Source: Neomegalonema sp.
Lineage (GTDB): Bacteria > Pseudomonadota > Alphaproteobacteria > Rhodobacterales > Rhodobacteraceae
Reading direction: 5' to 3'
Assembly (NCBI GenBank): GCA_022760355.1
Contig: JALEGB010000015.1
Coordinates: forward strand, 1-52,607
DNA length: 52,607 bases
Within the stretch, counting starts at the first letter, position 1; each line of letters opens with the position of its first letter. Below the pieces are notes generated by a model. That model searched no databases. It saw nothing but the letters and a program-made list of their open reading frames with translations, and was not told the origin of the DNA. Both the position numbers and the translations under genes were made by a program. Of the stretch, positions 17,572-24,974 are shown one piece after another.

Positions 17572-18393
17572 CTAGACTTCCCGCAACCTGTGCGCGACCG
17601 CTTCGGCCGCCGCCATATCGTCAGCGCCAAATGGCGCGTCCAGCCGCGATGGCGAAAACCGGCTTCGGAACGCTTGCAATAAGGCGTCGCGCTTCCAAGC
17701 GCCATAGCCGATCTCTTGCGCAGCGGCGATGAAGCGCGCCCATATCTGCGCTTCGGCGCCTCTTTCTTCACTCAGCGAAGCGGCGCCTGAAACCACTTCC
17801 CGAGCGGCGCCGGGGCCAATTGCAAGCCCGCGCCGCTCCAGCCGCGCCCAGTCGAACTTCTCCCCCGGATCGCGCTTCCGCTCCGGCGCAGCGTCCGAAT
17901 GCGCAATGACCGCGTCCGGGCCAAGCCCCCAGCGTGAAGCGAGCGACGCCAACAATCGTTCGAGCCGGTTCATCTGCGGCTCCGGGAAAGGGTGGTAGGT
18001 TTCCGGCCCGGACGCGTCCGACATTTTGCTGTCGGCGCGCAACCCGAGATTGGCGAGCTCGATGCCGATCGACGCGCTGTTCACATCCTCTTCGCCGCGC
18101 CAGGAACCGACCCCCGCATGCCATGCGCGGGCTTCCTCAGGCGCCAGAGCATATAGCGCGCCGTCCAAATCGATCAGATAATGCGCGCTCACTTGGGACG
18201 CCGGATTGCACAGCCATTCCAGCGCCGCCGGCGCATCGGTCATGTTGGTGTAGTGGATCATCACCAATGAGGGCGTGCGGCCATTTCGCCGCGCCCCAAT
18301 ATTGGGCGATGGACAAGGATGCGCATCGGGCTCGCGCAACAGCGCGCGGCGGCCTATATCCGCGTCGACGCTTAGTTCGCTGCTGTCGGTCAC
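17572..18393 (-). CDS. N-acetylmuramoyl-L-alanine amidase (Amidase_2/AmpD-like)
   Basis: 273 residues. Zinc amidase that cleaves the bond between N-acetylmuramic acid and the stem peptide. Zn ligands are recognisable: His47 in MIHYTN, His165 in VIAHSDAAPERK and Asp175 in KRDPGEKFDW. A conserved ASIGIELAN strand carries the catalytic-region Glu. No signal peptide is seen with the chosen start, so an AmpD-like cytoplasmic recycling role is plausible. The GTG at 18393 was chosen because GGAGGGCGGAGC precedes it; the frame is open to 18483. It is divergent from the conserved hypothetical gene at 18500. Confidence 0.9.
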   Translation of the reverse strand: MTDSSELSVDADIGRRALLREPDAHPCPSPNIGARRNGRTPSLVMIHYTNMTDAPAALEWLCNPASQVSAHYLIDLDGALYALAPEEARAWHAGVGSWRGEEDVNSASIGIELANLGLRADSKMSDASGPETYHPFPEPQMNRLERLLASLASRWGLGPDAVIAHSDAAPERKRDPGEKFDWARLERRGLAIGPGAAREVVSGAASLSEERGAEAQIWARFIAAAQEIGYGAWKRDALLQAFRSRFSPSRLDAPFGADDMAAAEAVAHRLREV

Positions 18394-18499
18394 GCTCCGC
18401 CCTCCGTTCGATGACGTCGCAAAATCGCTTATTTGGTCCTGTCGCCAAATGGTATACATGTATGCTGGCGATAGCTCCAGCATTTAGTAGCATATCAAA

Positions 18500-19132
18500 A
18501 TGGCGTTGCAAAATAGAGTTGATCCAAACGGCGATATTCTCGCGAATGACCATCGTGGCGGCATGCTCGGCAACCGCGGCGGCAAACTCCACGGCCCGGA
18601 TCAAACTTTGGGACCACGGCGCTGGGCCTCAAAGTCCTGGATCGCTTGCCGGACTGAGTATAAAGATCGCCACCGCACGGTGATGGGATCAGGCTATACA
18701 GAGCTGTTTTTCCTCGATGAAGCGACCGCGCTCGCCGCCGGGCATCGGCCGTGCTTCGAATGTCGTCGCCACGCGGCTCACGCTTTCGCCGCCGCATGGG
18801 CGGACGCTAAAGCCCTCTCCGCACCGCCAAAAGCAGCCGAGATGGATGCAACGCTGCATGCCGAACGCCTACAAACCGCCGGCCGCAGAAAGATCAAGCG
18901 CAAGACCCCAATCCAACTAACCGACGCGCCCGCTGGCGCCATGATCGAGCTGTGGGGCGCGCCTTGGCTTGTCGGGCCCGACTTCGTGCTGCGCTGGAGC
19001 TTTGGCGGCTACACGCAAGCGTTGGCAAAAAAGGGGATCCGCGATGAAACGGCGCTGCTGCTCACCCCGCCCAGCGCAGCAGAAGCGTTGCGCGCGGGTT
19101 ACCGCCCCTGGGCCGCAACGGAACTCTGCTAG
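18500..19132 (+). CDS. Conserved hypothetical protein with CxxC motif
   Basis: 210 residues, soluble. I recognise it as an alphaproteobacterial conserved hypothetical but know no function. Distinctive blocks are NRVDPNGDILANDHRGGMLGNRGG at the N-terminus (most of the first 30 residues), the segment YTELFFLDEATALAAGHRPC leading into a CFEC motif followed by RR, and a C-terminal segment with GGY. The CxxC next to His and Arg suggests a small zinc site. It is followed by two prominent inverted repeats rather than another gene on its strand. Confidence 0.75.
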   Translation: MALQNRVDPNGDILANDHRGGMLGNRGGKLHGPDQTLGPRRWASKSWIACRTEYKDRHRTVMGSGYTELFFLDEATALAAGHRPCFECRRHAAHAFAAAWADAKALSAPPKAAEMDATLHAERLQTAGRRKIKRKTPIQLTDAPAGAMIELWGAPWLVGPDFVLRWSFGGYTQALAKKGIRDETALLLTPPSAAEALRAGYRPWAATELC

Positions 19133-19143
19133 AGTGATTTCAA

Positions 19144-19163
19144 ATCGAATGCGCGCATTCGAT
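19144..19163. repeat. 20-bp perfect palindrome
   Basis: ATCGAATGCGCGCATTCGAT is its own reverse complement over all 20 bases. It lies 12 bp after the stop of the upstream gene, so it could fold into a stem in RNA or bind a dimeric protein. No T-run follows, which argues against a simple intrinsic terminator. Confidence 0.85.
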
Positions 19164-19192
19164 GACTCGGAAATCGCGACCGCTCAAAGAGA

Positions 19193-19233
19193 TAGAGCAT
19201 TTTAGTGACCGCAATTGTTTCGAAAATGCTCTA
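19193..19233. repeat. Inverted repeat TAGAGCATTTT...AAAATGCTCTA
   Basis: Perfect 11-bp arms at 19193-19203 and 19223-19233 around a 19-nt loop. I recall similar GAGCATTTT-type palindromes scattered between genes in alphaproteobacterial genomes, so it may be an intergenic palindromic element. It may also serve as a transcription terminator between the converging genes. Confidence 0.8.
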
Positions 19234-19247
19234 GGAAACACGCCTGA

Positions 19248-19547
19248 CTAAGAAGCGCGCCTGCCCTTGCCGGTCGGCTTGCGCCCCGCGTCGCCGCCCG
19301 CCGCCGCACGACGCTTCGGCGCGGCGCCAATCTCGCCAAGCAACTCTGCGTCCAGCTGCTTATCGCGCATACGCCCATCTAAGTTCGGCGCGACAAAAGC
19401 CGCGCCAACCCGCGCAAAAACTCGATGGACGCCCGAACATGCGGAGCGCTGCTTCTTAGCGTGAGTGCGCGCGCTCCGCGCTTCGTCACGCATTCGCAAA
19501 AACTCGGCCTCGCCCAGAGCTGGAAACGAAAGAAATAAACGCGACAT
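19248..19547 (-). CDS. Hypothetical small basic protein (99 aa)
   Basis: Begins MSRLFLSFPALGEAEFLRMR and ends in a very basic Lys/Arg/Gly-rich tail (PKRRAAAGGDAGRKPTGKG). GGAG lies 10 nt before the ATG at 19547, and codon usage looks coding. The middle contains CSGVHRVFARVGAAF. No family recognised. The basic tail could bind nucleic acid, but this is only a guess. The frame stays open upstream to 19745 without a better start. Confidence 0.5.
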   Translation of the reverse strand: MSRLFLSFPALGEAEFLRMRDEARSARTHAKKQRSACSGVHRVFARVGAAFVAPNLDGRMRDKQLDAELLGEIGAAPKRRAAAGGDAGRKPTGKGRRAS

Positions 19548-19732
19548 CCGACCCAATCTCCCCGAGCGGCGCATTTTCCGCCGCTCTGTTCTCTTGAGCG
19601 CCAGCGCTTCCCCGCAGATTACGTCTGCAAAACGCCGCCCCAACGCCGCCGGACAATCCGGACGACGTTTATTCAGTCGTGTTTCACCCCTGTTTGGTTG
19701 CATCCTCGGGTCAAAGATCGACCGCGAAATGC

Positions 19733-20197
19733 CTATCCAGCGCAAATCGAAACGCGCTGAGCCGCGCAGGCCGCGGTGCGATGCCTAAATACCTCCGCAT
19801 ATTCAGGCCGCTCGAAAAGATCCAGCACCGCAGATGGCTGAGGATAGGCGCCGATAGCGACCAAGTCCCACGCCAGGTCCGCACCGACAAATGCTGCGGC
19901 GAACGGCGCAACCAGCAAAAAACGCCCACCGACTTTCGCCAGGCTCGGCATGCTAACCTCCGCATAGCGATCAAAGGCCGCCTGCCCGCTGATGACGCGC
20001 TCGGCGCCGCTCCTGTCTGAATAGAACGCATGCTCGCGCAACTTAAAGAAGTTCACCAGCGTCACCGGTTGCGCCGCCGGCAGCGCGCCAAGCGCCCGCC
20101 ATCCCGCTTGGCTCGGCGCGCCCGCATTGTCGCCCTCGCCATATATTTCGATAATTCGCGCGACGCGCAGTTCAAAATCTTGGCCCTGTGCGATCAT
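19733..20197 (-). CDS. DUF1330-like protein
   Basis: 154 residues of the DUF1330 / ferredoxin-like (dimeric alpha-beta barrel) type. It has the VTLVNFFKLREHAFY strand, FDRYAEVSMPSLAKVGGRFL, and the C-terminal YPQPSAVLDLFERPEYAEVF helix characteristic of the family. Function of the family is unknown. AGGA lies 8 nt before the ATG. It is divergent from an HxlR-type regulator with 158 bp between the starts, a typical regulator-target arrangement, so HxlR control is likely. Confidence 0.75.
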   Translation of the reverse strand: MIAQGQDFELRVARIIEIYGEGDNAGAPSQAGWRALGALPAAQPVTLVNFFKLREHAFYSDRSGAERVISGQAAFDRYAEVSMPSLAKVGGRFLLVAPFAAAFVGADLAWDLVAIGAYPQPSAVLDLFERPEYAEVFRHRTAACAAQRVSICAG

Positions 20198-20311
20198 ATC
20201 TACAGTCCTATCTTGTTATGACGCGCGCCCGGCGCCAAATGGCGAGGGCGACACTGACGGATACAAATAAATGCACGCCACCAAGTCGCAAGACGGCAGT
20301 ATTTTTTCACT

Positions 20312-20331
20312 TAGTATGAAAAACTGTACTA
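20312..20331. promoter_or_regulatory. Candidate HxlR operator
   Basis: TAGTA (20312-20316) and TACTA (20327-20331) form an inverted repeat with a 10-bp spacer in an AT-rich patch between the divergent DUF1330 and hxlR-type genes. HxlR-family dimers bind such short symmetric sites, so this is the best operator candidate. The match is visual only. Confidence 0.4.
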
Positions 20332-20355
20332 TTAACAGCTTGAGGGGAGACTAAA

Positions 20356-20727
20356 TTGACCGACGCACGCTCAACACCACCCCCGCCAATTCCTGCGACC
20401 GCCGAAGGGCTCTGTTCTCTTCCTTGCCCAATGCCCGACATCGCAAAACTTATCGCAGGCAAGTGGAAACTGATCATTCTGCAAATTCTGATCTTTGAAG
20501 GGCCGCAGCGCTTCGGTGAACTGAAGCGCCGTCTCGACGGCGTAACCCAAACGATGCTGACCAATCAATTGCGAGCGTTGGAGGCCGATGGGCTCATCAA
20601 CCGCCGCGTATTCGCCGAAGTCCCCCCGCGCGTTGAATACTCAGCCACGCCGCTCGCCCAAGACCTGAAGGAGGTGTTCTATGCGATGCGCGACTGGTGG
20701 AAGCGGCGCCCATCAGCGCAGCGCTAG
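20356..20727 (+). CDS. HxlR-family winged-helix transcriptional regulator
   Basis: 123 residues. The family core is clear: CPMPDIAKLIAGKWKLIILQ, then FGELKRRLDGVTQTMLTNQL, then LEADGLINRRVFAEVPPRVE and the wing YSATPLAQDL. Two cysteines (C20, C24) lie just before the domain; C24 aligns with the conserved N-terminal Cys that senses oxidants or electrophiles in YodB/HypR-type members. Starts with TTG at 20356, supported by GAGGGGAGA just upstream. Probably controls the divergent DUF1330 gene and itself. Confidence 0.88.
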   Translation: MTDARSTPPPPIPATAEGLCSLPCPMPDIAKLIAGKWKLIILQILIFEGPQRFGELKRRLDGVTQTMLTNQLRALEADGLINRRVFAEVPPRVEYSATPLAQDLKEVFYAMRDWWKRRPSAQR

Positions 20728-20772
20728 GGTCAGGACTCATAACCAGAAAACGATGAGGGCGACGAGGGCGAC

Positions 20773-20803
20773 AAAAAAAGGCCGGCGCATTCGGCGCCGG
20801 CCT
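20773..20803 (-). terminator. Rho-independent terminator of the decarboxylase gene
   Basis: Perfect 10-bp GC-rich stem (20779-20788 with 20794-20803, 5-nt loop) followed on the minus strand by seven T residues. It lies 34 bp past the ornithine decarboxylase stop codon. The stem could also slow transcription arriving from the hxlR side, but the T-run favours the minus strand. Confidence 0.9.
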
Positions 20804-20836
20804 CTGTTAAGCCGCCTCGCAGGAAAATGAACCGGC

Positions 20837-22075
20837 TTAGCCGACGGTGAACTCTTGCATCGGCTCAATACCATTGAACCAGACCGACGCATAAGTCGTG
20901 GTGTAAGCCCCGGTCGCAGGGATCAGCACCCGGTCGCCAGCCTTCAGACCCAGCGGCAACATGACCGGATCACGCTCATACATGACATCGACGCTGTCGC
21001 AGGTTGGTCCAGCCAGAACACAGGGGCCAACGGCCCCCCCATCCCGATCAGTCAAAATCCGATACCGGATCGCCTCATCGGTCGTCTCCGCCAACCCGCC
21101 GAACTTGCCGATATCCAGATAGACCCAACGCTTCGGATCATCATCCGACTTGCGCGAGACCAACAGGACCTCCGCCTCAATCACCCCCGCATCGCCGACA
21201 AGGCCGCGCCCAGGTTCCGCGATGATCTTTGGCGGATGGCCGTTAAAGGCCTCCGAGATCAGATCCAAGATCCGCGCGCCGTAGAACGCCATCGGGGGCG
21301 CGCCTTCGCTGTACCGCGCCGGAAAACCGCCGCCGATATTCAGCATCTCAAGCCGTACGCCGCGCAAGCTGACGCGTCGCCAGAGCGCCGCGGCCTGGGT
21401 CAGCACTTTGCGCCACCCGCTCGGATCCCGCATCTGACTGCCAACATGGAAGGACAGCCCGATCGGCTTCAGCCCAAGCTCAACCGCGCGCAGAAACAGC
21501 CGCTCCGCCATCTCAGGCGCGCAGCCAAACTTCCGGCTCAGCGGCCAATCCGCGTCGCATTCCTCGACCAGAAGGCGACAGAACACGCGCGCGCCAGGGG
21601 CCGCTTCTGCGATTTTCACCAGCTCTTCTTCGGCGTCGAATGCAAATCCGTCGACACCATTCGCATAAGCGAATGCGATGTCCGACGGCCGCTTTACGGT
21701 ATTGCCAAAGGACAGCCGGCCGGGATCAAAGCCCAGCTCAAGACATCGCGCGATTTCACCGCGGCTCGCCACGTCGAACCGTGCGCCCAGCTGATTGAGA
21801 CGCCGTAATATTTGCGGATTTGGGTTGGCCTTCACCGCATAGTAAAGCGGCGCGCCGTCCAACGACGCGTGTAAGCGTCGATAGGCCTGCTCGACCAAAT
21901 CCAAATCCATCACAAGCCGCGGGCCCTCATAAGGCGTTGCAGCAAGAAATTCCGAAATTGCTTCGGTTACGCCGCCGCGGACTCCTTCAAAGTCGACGGC
22001 GGCGTTTACTCGGGTGGGTATATCTTCTTCGATTTCGCGCGTTCGCAATCGCGCGCCAAATTCGCCGACGAACAT
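20837..22075 (-). CDS. Ornithine/diamino acid decarboxylase, alanine-racemase fold
   Basis: 412-residue PLP enzyme of the type III decarboxylase family, making putrescine from ornithine (or cadaverine from lysine). PLP lysine K82 in YYAVKANPNPQ; glycine-rich phosphate loop in MLNIGGGFP; EPGRGLVG; catalytic cysteine C359 in AGPTCDSVDVMYE; C-terminal GAYTTTYAS. Length is about 30-40 residues above typical alphaproteobacterial members because of an N-terminal extension. GGAGGG precedes the ATG at 22075. A strong terminator follows. A long upstream region with hairpins may be an RNA leader; polyamine genes in this class are often controlled at that level. Substrate preference cannot be read from the sequence alone. 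Confidence 0.9.
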   Translation of the reverse strand: MFVGEFGARLRTREIEEDIPTRVNAAVDFEGVRGGVTEAISEFLAATPYEGPRLVMDLDLVEQAYRRLHASLDGAPLYYAVKANPNPQILRRLNQLGARFDVASRGEIARCLELGFDPGRLSFGNTVKRPSDIAFAYANGVDGFAFDAEEELVKIAEAAPGARVFCRLLVEECDADWPLSRKFGCAPEMAERLFLRAVELGLKPIGLSFHVGSQMRDPSGWRKVLTQAAALWRRVSLRGVRLEMLNIGGGFPARYSEGAPPMAFYGARILDLISEAFNGHPPKIIAEPGRGLVGDAGVIEAEVLLVSRKSDDDPKRWVYLDIGKFGGLAETTDEAIRYRILTDRDGGAVGPCVLAGPTCDSVDVMYERDPVMLPLGLKAGDRVLIPATGAYTTTYASVWFNGIEPMQEFTVG

Positions 22076-22126
22076 CGCCGATCCCTCCAGACATTGCGGT
22101 CGGGAATCGCGACTGCCGCGCCGACC

Positions 22127-22196
22127 GTAACTCCAATAAGGACGTTACCGTCGCCACCTTGCGGAGCCGCCTGCTTTGCCCGCGAGATCACGGGCA
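22127..22196 (-). promoter_or_regulatory. Possible structured RNA leader of the decarboxylase gene
   Basis: Two hairpins lie 50-120 nt before the decarboxylase start, on its strand. One (22127-22148) pairs GTAAC with GTTAC and TCC with GGA around TTATT, with one bulged base. The other (22177-22196) pairs TGCCCG with CGGGCA around 8 nt. Alphaproteobacterial ornithine decarboxylase genes can carry the speF leader RNA; whether this is one is untested. An overlapping open frame (ATG at 22197) runs through the leader into the gene. Confidence 0.35.
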
Positions 22197-22468
22197 TTCA
22201 GGGACGACACAATGCGGGCGCGTGCGTTGGCGTCTGCGGCTGGATATGCGCCCTCTTTCGGCGTGAATCAAGATAAAATCTCAGGGCAGCCTCAGATTTA
22301 CTGTGGAAAACACCTTTACCGCGCGCAGAAGGCCGCTGCGGGCCACAGTTTGAACCCGCCTTGGCGGAGTATTATTTAGGCTGACTATACCCTTGCGAGA
22401 TTTATAACGACCGCAAGTGCTCAGAAGTCGAACCAACCGCGTTTTAGCGATTGGAAAGACGATCCTGC
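22197..22468. other. Intergenic region upstream of the decarboxylase leader
   Basis: With the leader this makes a gap of about 390 bp without a clear gene. It should contain the decarboxylase promoter. An inverted repeat AAATCT-N12-AGATTT (22276-22299) lies in an AT-rich patch and could be an operator. I see no terminator with a T-run for the secreted-protein gene that ends at 22469. Confidence 0.4.
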
Positions 22469-22819
22469 TCACCGCCAAGTCTCCGCCCCTGTTTTTGTTT
22501 CGCCAATTGGCGCCCATACGCCCCGCCAAACGCCTTCTTCAGTTTCGCGGTAAAGAACAACGCCGCTATGTCCGCCCGCATAAGCGACGGCGAAGGCCCC
22601 CTTCGTGTAAACACCCGTGCCAACGAAGGAGCCGCTGCCAATCGTCCAGAACACCTTGTAGGTTCCGCCCGTGCGAGAGACCGTGACCGATCCTGTGTAG
22701 CTGGTTCCGTTCGGATTGCGCCCGTCAACCGAGAAGGTCCCAATCGGCTGCGCACTCGCGCCAGCAGCGATCAGCAGAGCCGCGCTCGCCAACACCCCAC
22801 GCAAAAAAGCCAAAAACAT
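22469..22819 (-). CDS. Secreted hypothetical protein
   Basis: 116 residues with a clear Sec signal (LRGVLASAALLIAAGASAQ, cleavage after AQ). The mature part reads as a small beta-rich domain, with GTFSVDGRNPNGTSYTGSVT, then YKVFWTIGSGSFVGTGVY, then GVVLYRETEEGVWRGVWAP. I recognise the pattern as a recurring alphaproteobacterial secreted protein of unknown function. The ATG at 22819 has AGGAGG 7 nt upstream; the frame is open to 22885. It may be co-transcribed with the upstream pseudouridine synthase gene. Confidence 0.72.
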   Translation of the reverse strand: MFLAFLRGVLASAALLIAAGASAQPIGTFSVDGRNPNGTSYTGSVTVSRTGGTYKVFWTIGSGSFVGTGVYTKGAFAVAYAGGHSGVVLYRETEEGVWRGVWAPIGETKTGAETWR

Positions 22820-22946
22820 CCTCGTCCCTCCTGAGATAACTCCAACGCGAAAATGCGTTGCGCCGCCAAGCTGCGCGCAACGCATGCCCGCTCCTGAAAA
22901 CTCGTGTAATCAAAATAATACGGCGGAAATCGGCCGACGGGCAGGC

Positions 22947-23783
22947 CTATTGCGAGCGATCCCGCCGCATCCGCCGCTCGCGCGCCGCTGGGGTTTCCGT
23001 TTTCGTTCCAGTAAGCGCTTCGAGCGCCTTCGCCCGCACTTCGTCCACCGCGCCGGCGGGCAGCTCGCCCAGCCGAAACTGGCCGTAGCTCGTACGGATG
23101 AGGCGGTTCACATCGAGACCGACATAAGCCATCGCCCGGCGAATCTCGCGGTTTTTGCCTTCGGTTATGCCAACCGTCAGCCAAGCGTTCGCGCCCTGCA
23201 CCCGATCAACCGAGACAAGCATTGGCTGGTAGCGGACGCCCTCAACCGTCACCCCTTCGGTCAGCGGCCGCAAAAGCTCCTCGCTTGGCCGGCCATGCAC
23301 CCGCACCCGGTAGCGCCGAAGCTGCGCCGTCGCCGGCAACTCAAGCTTCCGCTTCAGCTCGCCATCATTCGTGAGCAGAAGCAGCCCCTCGCTGTCGATA
23401 TCAAGCCGACCAACCGGCATCACGCGCGGCAAACCGGCGGGCAACGCGTCGTAAATTGTCGGGCGTCCCTTCTCATCCCGCGCCGTCGTAACCACGCCGC
23501 GCGGTTTGTTAAAGCGCCATAGCCGCGGCGGTTCAATGTCCGGCAGCGGCGCGTTGTCGACAAGGATGACGTCGCGCGGAGTCACAACGCACGCGGGCGT
23601 CATCAGCACCTCGCCATTGACCGATACGCGCCCGGCCTCGATCATCCGCTCCGCATCCCGCCGAGACGCGACCCCGGCGCGCGCAAGCCGCTTGGCGATC
23701 CGCTCGCCCACCTGAGCCGCGCCGCTCGTCCCCGCCGCGCCAGCCTTCCGCTCACCGCGCCCCTTACCGCGCTCACCCGCCAA
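22947..23783 (-). CDS. RsuA/RluB-family rRNA pseudouridine synthase
   Basis: Converts specific rRNA uridines to pseudouridine. An N-terminal S4 RNA-binding domain ([20 protein letters not shown]...GRVSVNG) is followed by the synthase domain with the catalytic Asp in [20 protein letters not shown]. Later blocks [14 protein letters not shown] and [10 protein letters not shown] match the RluB/RsuA group. The TTG at 23783 is chosen because GGAGGG lies 5 nt upstream; an ATG at 23807 and a longer frame to 23873 are alternatives. It is divergent from the GNAT/TadA pair. RluB, RluE or RsuA specificity cannot be settled by eye, although RluB is most likely. Confidence 0.88.
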   Translation of the reverse strand: MAGERGKGRGERKAGAAGTSGAAQVGERIAKRLARAGVASRRDAERMIEAGRVSVNGEVLMTPACVVTPRDVILVDNAPLPDIEPPRLWRFNKPRGVVTTARDEKGRPTIYDALPAGLPRVMPVGRLDIDSEGLLLLTNDGELKRKLELPATAQLRRYRVRVHGRPSEELLRPLTEGVTVEGVRYQPMLVSVDRVQGANAWLTVGITEGKNREIRRAMAYVGLDVNRLIRTSYGQFRLGELPAGAVDEVRAKALEALTGTKTETPAARERRMRRDRSQ

Positions 23784-23796
23784 TCCGACCCTCCAT

Positions 23797-23825
23797 TTGC
23801 AAATCATCCTTACTCTATATACACT
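23797..23825 (+). promoter_or_regulatory. Candidate promoter for the GNAT-tadA pair
   Basis: TTGCAA (23797-23802), a 17-bp spacer and TACACT (23820-23825), located about 60 bp before the GNAT start in a locally AT-rich stretch. Fits sigma-70 spacing with imperfect boxes. It overlaps the 5' end of the divergent pseudouridine synthase transcript. Confidence 0.35.
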
Positions 23826-23887
23826 ATCTTGCGGTTGGGCCGATCGCCCTATCCCATACCACGCCCCAGCCATGGAGTTATCGCGTC

Positions 23888-24436
23888 ATGGACGCTCCGC
23901 TTCGCTTGCGCCTGTCAGTCACCGGTTCAAGCCTCACCGGCGCGCCGTTTTCCGCCTCGGACTGGCCCCTGCTGCGCGAGCTGTTCGCCGACCCCCGATC
24001 CGCCCGCTGGCTGGCGCGAGATCCCGCGTCGATTGACCCGCAAGCCCACGCCCGCCGCGTAGCGGAACGGTTCGCCGAATGCTGGGCGTCGGACGGTTTT
24101 GGTCCTTACCTGCTGCGCCTCGGGCCCCGGCCGATCGGCTATGCCGGCCTGCGCCGATCCCGCCTCGACTCGCAGCTGGAAACCGAAGCGCTCTGGGCGA
24201 TTCTGCCCGACCATCAAGGCGCGGGCAGAGCCACCGCCGCAATGCGGGCGGTGATCAACCACTACAACGCCGATGAGACGAACGCGCCGAGAGTAGCATC
24301 CTGGACGTTGCCCGAAAACGCCGCCTCGTTGCGAGTCATGCAAAAACTCGGCTTCGCCTATGAACGCGACGCAATCTGGGCCGGCCTTCGTCATGTCGTC
24401 TACCGTCTCGATGACGCGAAAGCCAGCGCCGCATGA
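23888..24436 (+). CDS. GNAT-family N-acetyltransferase (RimJ/RimL-like)
   Basis: 182 residues. Acetyl-CoA-dependent transferase of the Acetyltransf_3 type: RPIGYAGLRRSRLDSQLETE (beta-4 region), then LWAILPDHQGAGRATAAMRA with the Q/R-x-x-G-x-G/A pyrophosphate-binding loop (DHQGAGRAT), then PENAASLRVMQKLGFAYER. Such enzymes acetylate protein N-termini or small amines; the target is unknown. The stop overlaps the start of the deaminase gene by 4 nt, implying coupled translation. Confidence 0.87.
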   Translation: MDAPLRLRLSVTGSSLTGAPFSASDWPLLRELFADPRSARWLARDPASIDPQAHARRVAERFAECWASDGFGPYLLRLGPRPIGYAGLRRSRLDSQLETEALWAILPDHQGAGRATAAMRAVINHYNADETNAPRVASWTLPENAASLRVMQKLGFAYERDAIWAGLRHVVYRLDDAKASAA

Positions 24437-24906
24437 GCAGCGGCGCCGCCACGCCGCGCTTTCGCTCCTTCATGAGCGCCGCATTGGACCAAGCACGCGC
24501 CGCAGCGACCCGGAACGAAGCGCCGATCGGCGCCGTCATCGTTGATCCGCAGACCAACGCGATTATCGCCGCCGCCGGTAACGAAACTCGGGCGCGCCCC
24601 GATCCGACCGCCCATGCGGAGATTATTGTTTTGCGGGCGGCGGCCGAACGCCTTGGCCAGGAGCGGCTCAGCGGCCTGGATCTCTGGGTGACGCTAGAGC
24701 CCTGTCCCATGTGCGCCGGCGCAATCGCCCTGGCGCGAATTCGTCGCCTTTATTACGGCGCCCATGACCCCAAAGGCGGCGGCGTCGCGCATGGCCCCCG
24801 CATTTTCGCCCAATCCACCTGCAACCATCGACCTGAGATCTATAGCGGGGTCGATGAGAGCGCCTGCGCAGCGCTGTTGCGCCGATTCTTCGCCGAGCGC
24901 CGCTGA
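24433..24906 (+). CDS. tadA: Nucleoside deaminase, TadA-like
   Basis: 157 residues of the cytidine/deoxycytidylate deaminase fold. The zinc site is complete: H61 and catalytic E63 in HAEIIVLRAA, C91 and C94 in EPCPMCAGAIALAR. The family includes TadA, which converts adenosine-34 to inosine in tRNA-Arg, and guanine deaminases; sequence blocks around HAEI and RIRRLYYGAHDPKGG favour TadA. Overlaps the GNAT gene by 4 nt. The adjacency to a pseudouridine synthase gene is common in alphaproteobacteria and fits an RNA-modification neighbourhood. Confidence 0.85.
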   Translation: MSSGAATPRFRSFMSAALDQARAAATRNEAPIGAVIVDPQTNAIIAAAGNETRARPDPTAHAEIIVLRAAAERLGQERLSGLDLWVTLEPCPMCAGAIALARIRRLYYGAHDPKGGGVAHGPRIFAQSTCNHRPEIYSGVDESACAALLRRFFAERR

Positions 24907-24974
24907 CGTCGCACCGCCTATGCGCGGCAAACGATCACCGAGCAGAGCGCCTGTTGAGCAGTGATGGGGAACCG

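Noticed and set aside
22006-22197. Leader peptide gene overlapping the decarboxylase start
   Set aside because: The frame is open, but it has no ribosome-binding sequence I can defend and runs in another frame into the decarboxylase gene. It is kept only as a remark in the leader entry.
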